Assembly (NCBI GenBank): GCA_005889285.1
Contig: VBFF01000098.1
Coordinates: 13,905-29,686 of the forward strand
Direction: 5' to 3'
DNA from: Chloroflexota bacterium
GTDB lineage: Bacteria > Chloroflexota > Dormibacteria > CF-121
Length of the DNA: 15,782 nt
Part shown: piece after piece, positions 6,582 through 15,782 of the stretch
Layout: every line of letters starts with the position of its first letter
Position numbering within the stretch: the first letter of the stretch is position 1
Notes under the pieces: model-generated
What the model was told of the DNA's origin: nothing
What the model saw: only the letters and a program-made list of their open reading frames with translations
Database searches by the model: none
Made by a program: the position numbers and the translations under genes

Positions 6582-7579
6582 GTGATGTAGTGCTGCCCCC
6601 GCCGGATCACCTGCAGGTTATCGAGCGCCATTCCGGTCCCGATCGCCACGCAACTCTGCGGTTCGGGTGCGACCCGCGTTGGGACACCCGCGCGCAGCGC
6701 GAGAAACTCTGCGATTCCACGAAGTTGGGCCCCGCCACCAGTAAGAACGGCGCCGCTGCGCAGGACCGCAGCCCGCCGGGCCTCGGGAAGCTGAGCCACC
6801 ACCCGCTGCAGGCCGGTGGCAATCGCCTCGAGAAGATCCTGGATCGCCGCGCGCACGTCGTTACCCGACACGCGCAGCGTGGAGCGGGCGCCCCCCTCGT
6901 CGACGGCGCTGACTTCGAGATCGGCGTCAGGCAGCGGGCCGCTCGCCGAACCGAGCTGGATTTTCAGCCGCTCGGCTTCACCGGGCATCAGTCGTACGCC
7001 GCGCGTCTTGACGATCGTGGCATCGATCGCCCGGTCGAAGGCGTCGCCCCCGATGGGCAGCGACTCGCTAGCCAGCGTTTCGCCCTGGCCGATCACCGCC
7101 AGCTCGGTGGAACCGGCGCCCAGGTTGACGATCGCGATGCCGTCGGTAGTGGCGACAGGAACACGCGCACCGATGGCCGCCGCCATCGGCTTGTCGATCA
7201 GGTAGGCGGTCTTCGCGCCAGCCTGAATCGTGGCAGCCAGTACCGCCCGGCGCTCGACCCCCGTCACCATGGCGGCCACCGAGAGCATCACGTCCGGCCG
7301 GAAGATCCGCTGGCGGCCCACGATGCGGCCGATCAGATGCTGAAGCATCGCGCCCGCCACGTTGTAATCGACGCCGTTGCCGTCGCGAACGAGGCGGACG
7401 GCGCGCGCTTTGCGGCCGCGACCGACCATCTCGGAGGCGGCCCGTCCCACCGCCAGGACGCGCGCCCCCTTCTCGTCGGTCGCCATTACGGCCGGCTCGT
7501 TCACGACGACGCCCTCGCCTTTGACGTACACCAGGACGGTCGAGGTGCCCAGGTCGATGCCGATCTTTTTTGAGAGCAC
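6578..7579 (-). CDS. MreB/Mbl-like actin homologue with altered ATPase site
   Basis: A 333-residue member of the MreB family of bacterial actins, which polymerise on the inner membrane face and guide wall synthesis. Phosphate-1 motif KKIGIDLGTSTVLVYVKGEG lies at residues 4-23, the VERRAV segment at 108-113, phosphate-2 at 150-159, the LKIQLGSA region in the second half, and the adenosine motif LTGGGAQLRG near the end. Two sites differ from canonical MreB. The catalytic IEEP motif reads IDKP, with Lys130 where Thermotoga MreB has the hydrolytic Glu131. The VDIGGGTTE loop reads VNLGAGSTE, with Asn152 replacing the Asp and Ser157 the Thr. The protein may bind but poorly hydrolyse ATP. I chose GTG 7579, seven bases after the murA stop, because it places the first strand at the normal N-terminus; the longer open frame is antisense-like junk inside murA. 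Mbl also lies downstream of murA in Bacillus. Confidence 0.9.
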   Translation of the reverse strand: MLSKKIGIDLGTSTVLVYVKGEGVVVNEPAVMATDEKGARVLAVGRAASEMVGRGRKARAVRLVRDGNGVDYNVAGAMLQHLIGRIVGRQRIFRPDVMLSVAAMVTGVERRAVLAATIQAGAKTAYLIDKPMAAAIGARVPVATTDGIAIVNLGAGSTELAVIGQGETLASESLPIGGDAFDRAIDATIVKTRGVRLMPGEAERLKIQLGSASGPLPDADLEVSAVDEGGARSTLRVSGNDVRAAIQDLLEAIATGLQRVVAQLPEARRAAVLRSGAVLTGGGAQLRGIAEFLALRAGVPTRVAPEPQSCVAIGTGMALDNLQVIRRGQHYIT

Positions 7580-7586
7580 GGCCGAC

Positions 7587-8888
7587 TCAATCCCCGACGA
7601 CCCTGGAGAGGTCGTGACGTACGTCGCCCGCCTCGCCGTCGATGCGGGTGATGCGCGCGCCCAGGCCTTCGAGCTTGTCCACGATTTCCTGGTAGCCACG
7701 GTCGAGGTGATAGATGTTGTCGAGCACGGTCGTCCCCTTGGCGCAGAGGGCAGCGACCACGAGCGCCGCGCCGGAGCGGATGTCGGGCACCGTGACCGAG
7801 CCTCCGTGCAGCGCGCTGGGACCGGAGACGATGGCGCTGCGGCCCTCGACGTAGACATCCGCCCCGAGCTTGCGAAGCTCTGGCACGTGCTGGAATCGGT
7901 TTTCAAAGACGGCTTCCGATACATGGCAGCGTCCGTGCGCCTGCGTCATCAAGCTGACGAAGGGCGCCTGCAGGTCGGTCGGAAACCCGGGGTGGGGCCA
8001 GGTCGTCACGTCGACCGGCTGCAGGTCGCTGTTGCCCCGCACCCACAGACTGTGCATCCGATCTTCGACCTCGACGCCGGCCGCCCGCAGCTTGAGCATC
8101 ATGGCCCGAAGGTCGGCGGTCTCGACATCTTCGAGCACCCCCTCGCCCCCGGTCGCGGCGATGGCGAAGGCGTAGGTTCCCGCCTCGATGTTGTCGGGGA
8201 TCACGCGGTGGGTGGCACCGCTCAACTCTGGGACGCCTTCGATCTCCAGCACATCGGTGCCGATTCCGTGGATCCTGGCCCCCATCTTGCCGAGGAACAT
8301 GGCCAGGTCGACGACATGCGGCTCGCGGGCCGCATTGTGGATGGTGGTGATGCCGTCGGCTGTGGCGGCGGCCATCATCAGGTTCTCCGTTCCGGTCACG
8401 GTTGGCATGTCGAGGTGGATGGTGGCGCCTTTGAGGCGGTCGGCGCGCGCGACATACTCACCACCCTCGAGCTCGACGCTGGCGCCCATCAGGCGCAGCC
8501 CGACGAGATGCTGTTCGACGCGGCGCATGCCGATGTCGTCCCCGCCCGGCTTGGCCACGCGAGCCTCGCCGCGCCGGGCCAGCAGCGGACCCATCAAGAG
8601 GAAGGAGGCGCGCATCCGGTTCGCCATCGCGGCCAGCACCTCGCTCCGGGCCAACCGCTCGGCGTTGATCTGAAGCTGCTGGGGATCGAGCCAGCGGATC
8701 TGGACGCCCATTCCTTCCAGGAGGCGCATCATGGTCGCCACGTCCTCGATCCGCGGCACGTTCTTGAGCCGGCATTCCTCCTCGGTGAGCAGGCAGGCGG
8801 CGAGGATGGGAAGGACCGCGTTCTTGGAGCCACTGATCGGGACCCGCCCGACCAATCGAGTTCCCCCCTCGATCAGGAGTTGGGCCAC
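7587..8888 (-). CDS. murA: UDP-N-acetylglucosamine 1-carboxyvinyltransferase MurA, Asp-type active site
   Basis: MurA performs the first committed step of peptidoglycan synthesis, transferring enolpyruvate from phosphoenolpyruvate to UDP-GlcNAc in the cytoplasm. The 433-residue length is normal. SGSKNAVLP (19-27, with substrate-binding Lys22-Asn23), NRMRASFLLMGPLLAR (90-105), TVTGTEN, the PDNIEAGTYA segment and HPGFPTDLQAP (with the general-base Asp) are all present. The active-site loop, which in Escherichia coli contains GGCTIGAR with Cys115, here reads GGDDIGMR: Asp117 takes the place of the cysteine that fosfomycin alkylates, as in Mycobacterium tuberculosis MurA. The GTG start is supported by an AGGAGG sequence at 8892-8897. 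The gene heads a compact minus-strand set with the mreB-like and two glycosyltransferase genes. The 75-bp gap upstream is the likely place for a promoter, but I see no clear one. Confidence 0.97.
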   Translation of the reverse strand: MAQLLIEGGTRLVGRVPISGSKNAVLPILAACLLTEEECRLKNVPRIEDVATMMRLLEGMGVQIRWLDPQQLQINAERLARSEVLAAMANRMRASFLLMGPLLARRGEARVAKPGGDDIGMRRVEQHLVGLRLMGASVELEGGEYVARADRLKGATIHLDMPTVTGTENLMMAAATADGITTIHNAAREPHVVDLAMFLGKMGARIHGIGTDVLEIEGVPELSGATHRVIPDNIEAGTYAFAIAATGGEGVLEDVETADLRAMMLKLRAAGVEVEDRMHSLWVRGNSDLQPVDVTTWPHPGFPTDLQAPFVSLMTQAHGRCHVSEAVFENRFQHVPELRKLGADVYVEGRSAIVSGPSALHGGSVTVPDIRSGAALVVAALCAKGTTVLDNIYHLDRGYQEIVDKLEGLGARITRIDGEAGDVRHDLSRVVGD

Positions 8889-8913
8889 TGACCTCCTAGG
8901 GTATCAGCCCGCA

Positions 8914-8928
8914 GGGCCGGATTGGCCC
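8914..8928 (-). terminator. Small hairpin between the PH-like gene and murA
   Basis: A perfect 5-bp inverted repeat GGGCC-N5-GGCCC lies in the 75-bp gap after the PH-like membrane protein gene and before murA. It could end or attenuate transcription, but there is no T-run after it and the stem is short. Confidence 0.2.
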
Positions 8929-8963
8929 AGAAACGCTGTCACGTGGGAGGCCGCTCGAGGACG

Positions 8964-9515
8964 CTAGAAGGCGCTGGGGAACCGGTTCTTGAGATTAATG
9001 TCGGCGATAACGTCGTTCCAGGTGCCTTCGGGGACCACGCCAAGGTGGCGCCATATGCGGTCCAGGTCATCCTGGCTCCATCGTTCGGCATAGAGCGAGA
9101 GGACGCATCGTCCGCTTGACGAAAACGCGAAGACGACCGGGCGTTGCGGTTGTGACCTCGCCAGCGTGTTGCGTACCGAACAGCGGACAACGCGCGCGAC
9201 GGTTCTTGGGTCAACGCTGGCGGTCGACCAGAACCAGTGGGTCACGAGGATGGCGTCGGCCGTGACGGCGATCTTGGTGCCGGCCATGTAGGCAACCAGG
9301 TAGAGTGCACCGCCAACCCAGAACAGGGATGCGATCCCAAGGAAGGCCAGCAGCCAAGCCGCGCCGTAGCTGTAAATCCTGACGCTGCCGGCAACCAGGG
9401 CCAGTGCCCCGAAAGCGACGAGCCGGAGATCCCAGCGGGCTAGGACCTTCCATGAAGGACGGATCACGAGTTCGCCGCGGTCGTCGGAGACAGGCGGATC
9501 GTAGGTGGCAGCCAT
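8964..9515 (-). CDS. Membrane-anchored PH-like domain protein, unknown function
   Basis: A 183-residue protein I cannot name. After about 30 soluble residues there are two closely spaced hydrophobic segments (about 32-50 and 52-79) forming a helical hairpin. A C-terminal domain of about 100 residues follows, in which the first strands (TKIAVTADAILVTHWFWSTAS), a VDPRTVARVV turn and a late helix (ERWSQDDLDRIWRHLG) resemble bacterial PH-like (DUF304/bPH2 type) domains. Domain topology suggests a cytoplasmic domain tethered to the membrane. The ATG start has no obvious ribosome binding site. It sits between atpC and murA, the position held by a small membrane protein gene in Bacillus (ywzB) and mycobacteria (a DUF2550 protein); whether it is homologous to either is unproven. 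Confidence 0.78.
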   Translation of the reverse strand: MAATYDPPVSDDRGELVIRPSWKVLARWDLRLVAFGALALVAGSVRIYSYGAAWLLAFLGIASLFWVGGALYLVAYMAGTKIAVTADAILVTHWFWSTASVDPRTVARVVRCSVRNTLARSQPQRPVVFAFSSSGRCVLSLYAERWSQDDLDRIWRHLGVVPEGTWNDVIADINLKNRFPSAF

Positions 9516-9533
9516 GCTGCCGGAGCAACGGAT

Positions 9534-9568
9534 GAGCCGATCGGGGCTTGCCGCCCCCAGTGCGGCTC
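9534..9568 (-). terminator. Hairpin after atpC, probable end or attenuation of the atp operon
   Basis: A two-part stem lies seven bases after the atpC stop: outer GAGCCG/CGGCTC and inner GGGGC/GCCCC around a TTGCC loop, separated by an internal loop of three and five bases. It is GC-rich, as in intrinsic terminators, but lacks a T-run, so complete termination is doubtful. The next gene starts only 18 bases further on, which leaves no space for its own promoter after the hairpin; read-through or a promoter within atpC is needed. Confidence 0.45.
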
Positions 9569-9574
9569 TCGGGC

Positions 9575-9997
9575 CTACGTCCGGCGGCGGCGGCGCAACT
9601 CGGCCAGGCGCAGCCTCGCCTCGGCGCGTGCCAGGGCGACGGAGGCGGCGGCCTGGTCCACATTGGACAGCTTCTGCTGTAGGAGATCCGACGCGCGGCG
9701 GCGGGCCTCCTCGGCGCGCGATTCGTCGATATCCTCGGCCCGCTCGGCCGCATCCGCCAGCACGGTGACCTCGTCGGGCCGCACTTCGAGGAATCCGCCC
9801 GAGACGAAGAAGAACTGCTCCTCGTTCTCGTTGCGCACTTTCACCACGCCCGGCTTGAGCGGAGTCAACAGCGGGATGTGCCGCGGCAGGATGCCGAGCT
9901 CTCCATCCGCGCCGGGCGCCACCACGAAGTCGGCATCGCCCTTGAAGCGCCGGCCTTCGACGGTGACGATGTCGACGTGCAGCTTGTTCTCGGCCAA
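9575..9997 (-). CDS. atpC: ATP synthase F1 epsilon subunit
   Basis: The epsilon subunit couples the rotor to the c ring and can inhibit ATP hydrolysis. The 140-residue reading begins MAENKLHVDIVTVEG and shows the N-terminal beta-sandwich with GELGILPRHIPLLTPLKPG (about 33-51), FFVSGGFLEVRPDEVTVLAD, and the two-helix C-terminal domain from about residue 83, ending in a run of arginines. I chose TTG at 9997, preceded by AGGGA and lying eight bases after the beta-subunit stop. The longer open frame to 10126 is the shadow of the repeated beta tail in another frame. Last gene of the atp operon, with a hairpin behind it. Confidence 0.93.
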   Translation of the reverse strand: MAENKLHVDIVTVEGRRFKGDADFVVAPGADGELGILPRHIPLLTPLKPGVVKVRNENEEQFFFVSGGFLEVRPDEVTVLADAAERAEDIDESRAEEARRRASDLLQQKLSNVDQAAASVALARAEARLRLAELRRRRRT

Positions 9998-10004
9998 GGT
10001 GTCC

Positions 10005-11538
<1,534 letters not shown>

Positions 11539-12393
11539 CTAGCCGGCGGTCAGCGCTTCGGCGCCACCCACGATTTCACTCAATTCCTTGGTGATCGTCG
11601 CCTGCCGCACCTTGTTGCGCAACAGGGTCAGGTCTTCGATCAGCTCGCCTGCATTATCGGTTGCGTTGCGCATCGCGACCATCTGGGCCGCGTAGAAGCT
11701 CGCCAGGTTGTCCAGCACCGCGGCGTAGACCTGCGCCTCGACGTACCGAGGTAGCAACTGCGAGAGCACTTCCTCGGCCTCCGGTTCGTACACATAGTCG
11801 ATGCGCAGTCCCTCTTGCTTGCGCTCCGGCACCCGGACCGGGATCAGCACCTTGACGGTCGGCTCCAGGCGGCTGACCGAGGCGAAGTGGGTGTAGAGCA
11901 AGGCCACCTCGTCGACGTTACCCTCGAGGTACTCGTCGCGGGCCACGGTGATGGCGGGCAGGATGTCCTTGAGCTGGGGACGGTCGCCGATCTGCGACAC
12001 CTCGGCCAGGATCGGGATGCCGAGTCGTCGAAAGTAGTCGCGCCCTTTGCGGCCGATGGTGTCGAGCACGACGTCGCCCTGCCGGATATAACCGAGTGCC
12101 ACCCGAAAGGCATTGACGTTCAGGCCCCCGGCCAGCCCGCGATCGGACGAGACCAGGATGAGCAAACGCTTCTTCACCGGCCGCTCGATGAGGAAGGGGT
12201 GCTGGTAGCTGGTGACGCGGCTGGCCACCTCGACGAGGACGTCGGCCATTCGGTCCGCGTAGGGTCGCGCCGCCTCCGCCCGCGCCTGCACCCGCCGCAG
12301 CTTGGAGGCGGCGACCGCCTGCATCGCGCGCGTGATCTGCTGCGTGTTCTTCACGCTGGCGATTCGGCGGCGGATTTCGGCGAGCGTGGCCAT
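11539..12393 (-). CDS. atpG: ATP synthase F1 gamma subunit
   Basis: The gamma subunit is the central rotor shaft. The 284-residue protein is of usual length, starting with the N-terminal helix MATLAEIRRRIASVKNTQQI and TRAMQAVAASKLRR. The central Rossmann-like domain contains LLILVSSDRGLAGGLN, and the C-terminal helix carries MVAMRNATDNAGELI and the closing RQATITKELSEIVGGAEAL. All match the family signature. ATG start six bases after the atpA stop; the likely ribosome binding site (AAGGAA) lies inside the end of atpA. The gap to atpD is nine bases. No abnormality seen. Confidence 0.97.
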   Translation of the reverse strand: MATLAEIRRRIASVKNTQQITRAMQAVAASKLRRVQARAEAARPYADRMADVLVEVASRVTSYQHPFLIERPVKKRLLILVSSDRGLAGGLNVNAFRVALGYIRQGDVVLDTIGRKGRDYFRRLGIPILAEVSQIGDRPQLKDILPAITVARDEYLEGNVDEVALLYTHFASVSRLEPTVKVLIPVRVPERKQEGLRIDYVYEPEAEEVLSQLLPRYVEAQVYAAVLDNLASFYAAQMVAMRNATDNAGELIEDLTLLRNKVRQATITKELSEIVGGAEALTAG

Positions 12394-12399
12394 GGAGCG

Positions 12400-14019
12400 C
12401 TAGCGTTCCTTCGCCGTCTCGCGCTCGGTTGCGCGACGTGCTGCCTGCAACGGACCCTTGCCCTTCGGTGGCTCCTCCGCCTTGGTGGCGGGTTTCTCGT
12501 CGGGTCGCTGAACCAGCGGGCTCGACTTCTTGAACTCGTCGATCGCCCCGCGCAGCAACTTCTCCGAATCCGGTGACAGCGCCTTGTCCTTGGCGATCGC
12601 CTGCTCGATGCCGGGGTGGGAGCTGGCCAGGAAGCGGAGCAACTCCTTTTCGAACTGTCGCACCTTATCGACCGGGACGTCATCCAGGTAGCCGTTCCCG
12701 CCGGCGAAGAGGACGATCACCTGCTGGGATACCGGCATCGGTTCGAACTGGTCCTGCTTGAGCAGCTCTTCCATCCGCTTGCCGCGCTCGAGCTGATCGC
12801 GTGTCCGCTTGTCGAGGTCGGAGGCGAACTGGGCGAAGGCCGCCATGTCCCGATACTGCGAGAGGTCGAGACGAAGCCGGCCCGCCACCTGGCGCATCGC
12901 CTTGATCTGGGCAGCGCCACCCACGCGGGACACCGAGAGGCCGGTCGAGATCGCAGGGCGGATGCCGGCATAGAAGAGGTCGGTGAGCAGGTAGATCTGG
13001 CCATCGGTGATCGAGATGACGTTGGTGGGGATGTAGGCGGAGATGTCGCCCGCCAGGGTCTCGATGATCGGCAAGGCGGTGAGCGAGCCGCCCCCGTTTT
13101 CCTTGTTCATGCGCGCCGAGCGCTCCAGCAGGCGGGAGTGCAGATAGAAGACGTCGCCGGGGTAGGCCTCGCGCCCGGGTGGCCGGCGAAGCAAGAGCGA
13201 GATCTGCCGGTAAGCCCAGGCATGCTTGGAGAGGTCGTCGTAGACCACCAGCACGTCCTTTCCCTGGTTCATGAAGTACTCGCCCATGGAGGTGGCCGCG
13301 TAGGGTGCGATGTACCACAGCGGCGCCGGTTCGCTGGCGGTGGCGGAGACGATGATCGTGTACTCGAGTGCCCCGTGCTGATCGAGGACATCGGCGACCT
13401 GGGCGACGGTCGCGGCGCGCTGGCCGATCGCCACGTAGATGCAGATGACGTCCTGGCCTTTCTGGTTGATGATGGTGTCGAGCGCGATCGCCGTCTTGCC
13501 CGTTTGGCGGTCACCGATGATCAGTTCCCGCTGCCCTCGGCCGATTGCGGTCATGGCGTCGACGGCTTTGAGTCCCGTCTGCAGCGGGGTGTCGACCGGT
13601 TGCCGAGTGACGACACCCGGAGCCACCTTTTCGACGGGCGCCGTTTCCTTCGACTTGATGGGGCCTTTGCCGTCGATCGGCTCGCCGAGCGCGTTGACCA
13701 CCCGCCCGATCAGGGCCTCGCCCACGGGAACCTGGACGACGCCACCGGTGGTACGGACCTCATCGCCTTCGCGGATCTCCTCATAGGGTCCCAGAATGAC
13801 GGCACCAACGGCGTCCTCTTCCAGGTTGAGCGCCATGCCGCGTACGCCCCCCTTGAACTCGAGCAGCTCCAACGAGCGAGCGTTGCGCAGGCCATAGATC
13901 TGCGCGATCCCGTCTCCGATTTCGGTGACGATGCCAACGTCCGCCGAGAGGACGGGGACGTCGAAATCCTTGATGCGCTGTTTGATCAGGTTGCTGATCT
14001 CGTCTGACTTGATGGCCAA
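12400..14019 (-). CDS. atpA: ATP synthase F1 alpha subunit
   Basis: The alpha subunit holds the non-catalytic nucleotide sites and gives the arginine finger to the catalytic site. Of 539 residues, the first about 500 are standard: N-terminal helix and barrel with [17 protein letters not shown], Walker A GDRQTGKT (169-176), [29 protein letters not shown] and the [16 protein letters not shown] stretch with the finger Arg. The last about 40 residues are a hydrophilic Lys/Glu/Pro/Ala tail not found in typical alpha subunits of about 500-510 residues. The start is TTG with a strong GGGAGGGG ribosome binding site. The stop TAG is six bases from the atpG start. Confidence 0.97.
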   Translation of the reverse strand: MAIKSDEISNLIKQRIKDFDVPVLSADVGIVTEIGDGIAQIYGLRNARSLELLEFKGGVRGMALNLEEDAVGAVILGPYEEIREGDEVRTTGGVVQVPVGEALIGRVVNALGEPIDGKGPIKSKETAPVEKVAPGVVTRQPVDTPLQTGLKAVDAMTAIGRGQRELIIGDRQTGKTAIALDTIINQKGQDVICIYVAIGQRAATVAQVADVLDQHGALEYTIIVSATASEPAPLWYIAPYAATSMGEYFMNQGKDVLVVYDDLSKHAWAYRQISLLLRRPPGREAYPGDVFYLHSRLLERSARMNKENGGGSLTALPIIETLAGDISAYIPTNVISITDGQIYLLTDLFYAGIRPAISTGLSVSRVGGAAQIKAMRQVAGRLRLDLSQYRDMAAFAQFASDLDKRTRDQLERGKRMEELLKQDQFEPMPVSQQVIVLFAGGNGYLDDVPVDKVRQFEKELLRFLASSHPGIEQAIAKDKALSPDSEKLLRGAIDEFKKSSPLVQRPDEKPATKAEEPPKGKGPLQAARRATERETAKER

Positions 14020-14034
14020 TGCTTCCCCTCCCTT

Positions 14035-14560
14035 TTAGCTCAATAATTCCTGTCGCAAGCGCGCGAGTTGGGTGCGGACGGTGCCGTCGACCAGGTGATC
14101 GCCGATCTGGATGGCCGCGCCACCCACGACGGCGGGGTCGGTGCGGAACTCGACATTGACCTTGCGACCCAGCTTGCGCGCCAGTGCCTGCTCATAATGC
14201 CGTCGGTCGTCCCCCTCCAGTTCGATCGCCGTCGTCACGGTGGCGTGGAGAATGCCGGACGCCTCGTCCGCCAGTCGTTCGAACTCTTCGCGAATGCGGT
14301 GGATCTCAGCGGTCCGATAGTGCTCGACCAGCAGGCGGAGCAGGTTCTCCGTTTCGGGGCGCAGCTCCGGCTTGAGCAGCTGGGCCAGCTCCATGCGGCG
14401 ACCGACGCCCACCGCCGGGTTCTTGAAGGCGGCCACCAGGACGTCATCGTGGAGCAGCTCGTCGAGCTTGGCGAGCTCGGCGCGCCAGGTATCGATCGAT
14501 TTCTCTTCTTGGGCCAGCTGAAAAATGCCGGCGGCGTAGCGGCGCGCCACACTGCTCGTT

Positions 14561-14568
<8 letters not shown>
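14035..14568 (-). CDS. atpH: ATP synthase F1 delta subunit (OSCP)
   Basis: The delta subunit joins the peripheral stalk (b) to the top of the F1 head. At 177 residues it has the usual length, with the N-terminal six-helix domain (SSVARRYAAGIFQLAQEE, then DELLHDD, FKNPAV) and the C-terminal region with LHATVTTAIELE and the family signature VVGGAAIQIGDHLVDGTVRTQLARL. The GTG start overlaps the atpF stop by eight bases; its ribosome binding site (GGCGGAG) lies in the last codons of atpF. A 15-base gap separates it from atpA. Confidence 0.96.
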
Positions 14569-15345
<777 letters not shown>

Positions 15346-15353
15346 GTGGTGAT

Positions 15354-15782
15354 TCATGCGTGTGCGGTTTCAACTTCCGTAGCGATCGCGACGTAGGACA
15401 CCGTCAAGACGGTAAAGATAAACGCTTGGACCGCTCCGATGAAGAGGCTGAAGAGTGTCCACAGCGCGCCGGGCAGCCAGGAGATCCAGGTCGGAACCAG
15501 CGTGATGATCAGGGACAGCAGCAGCTCCCCGACGAAGATGTTGAAGTACAACCGGAAGGACAGGGTGATCGGCTTGGCGAGCTCGTCGATGACGCTCAGC
15601 GGAAAGTACGGCGGGACCACCAGGAGATGTTTGACGTAGCCGCCGGGGCCGCGGCGGCGAATGCTGAAGAACGTAAAGAGGACGAACGTGAGCAGGGCCA
15701 GCGCCAGCGTCGTATTCCAGTCATTGGTCGGCGACTTGAACCCGGGGATGAGCCCTATCCAGTTGGAGACCAGCAGAAAGAC
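15354..15782 (-). CDS. atpB: ATP synthase Fo a subunit (5' end beyond window)
   Basis: The a subunit provides the proton channels beside the c ring. The C-terminal 142 residues are present and the frame is open to the window edge. NWIGLIPGFKSPTNDWNTTLALAL is the typical membrane segment before the amphipathic loop (RRRGPGGYVKHL). Then comes the helix ITLSFRLYFNIFVGELLL with the essential Arg facing the ring and the conserved Asn and Glu, and finally AVQAFIFTVLTVSYVAIA with the conserved Gln. The residues after the essential Arg are LYFN, where LFGN or LFAN is usual. A GTG at 15620 is internal, not a start, because the homology continues upstream of it. Confidence 0.96.
   Translation of the reverse strand, partial: VFLLVSNWIGLIPGFKSPTNDWNTTLALALLTFVLFTFFSIRRRGPGGYVKHLLVVPPYFPLSVIDELAKPITLSFRLYFNIFVGELLLSLIITLVPTWISWLPGALWTLFSLFIGAVQAFIFTVLTVSYVAIATEVETAHA

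Noticed and set aside
7564..7571. Run of A residues at the start of the mreB-like gene as a slippage or frameshift site
   Set aside because: It encodes the two Lys codons normal at the start of MreB proteins and the frame is correct on both sides.
7580..7924. Extension of the mreB-like frame into murA
   Set aside because: Low-complexity Ser/Arg/Pro sequence in another frame of murA; the actin fold starts at GTG 7579.
7377..8891. Plus-strand open frame of 504 codons opposite murA and the start of the mreB-like gene
   Set aside because: Antisense shadow of two genes with clear motifs; no family features of its own.
12616..14007. Long plus-strand open frame of 463 codons opposite atpA
   Set aside because: It is antisense to a certain alpha-subunit gene; its composition is the usual mirror of a GC-rich gene and shows no domain.
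15354..15620. GTG at 15620 as start of a short 88-residue protein
   Set aside because: Clear subunit-a sequence continues upstream to the window edge, so this is an internal Val codon of a partial atpB.

Overview
The window is very GC-rich (roughly two thirds G+C by eye) and almost entirely coding. Many genes start with GTG or TTG, and neighbours overlap by 1-8 bases. It looks like a chromosomal core and cell-envelope region of a high-GC, probably single-membrane bacterium. The c subunit of ATP synthase and an Asp-type MurA resemble mycobacterial proteins, and the order atp operon - small membrane protein - murA - mreB-like recalls Actinobacteria and Bacillus. A deep Actinobacteriota or Chloroflexota/Dormibacterota-like lineage is my inference; there is no rRNA to settle it.

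Right part (15782 down to about 9575, minus strand): a classical F1Fo ATP synthase operon in the order atpB (partial) - atpE - atpF - atpH - atpA - atpG - atpD - atpC. All eight subunits are recognisable. The beta gene atpD is interrupted by an apparent deletion of about 26 bp near 10525-10529. Alpha and beta both carry unusual charged C-terminal tails, and the beta tail is built from a 24-bp tandem repeat. A hairpin follows atpC.

Middle part (9515 to 4541, minus strand): a small two-helix membrane protein with a PH-like domain, then murA, a divergent mreB-like gene, a GT9-type glycosyltransferase and a GT4 glycosyltransferase. The last four are tightly packed. MurA has Asp instead of the catalytic Cys. 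The MreB-like protein has replaced residues expected to be needed for ATP hydrolysis.

Left part: on the plus strand, a GT4 glycosyltransferase and a PrmC/HemK-like methyltransferase lacking the usual Asn of NPPY overlap by one base (2707-4544). They run into the middle operon with overlapping stop codons. Divergently, on the minus strand, come another GT4 enzyme, a WecG/TagA family (GT26) transferase, and the start of a polytopic membrane protein cut by the window edge. Together these encode peptidoglycan precursor synthesis, a possible cytoskeletal scaffold and assembly of a surface glycan of unknown structure.

There are no gene-free stretches over 100 bases, and I see no tRNA, rRNA, CRISPR array or insertion sequence.
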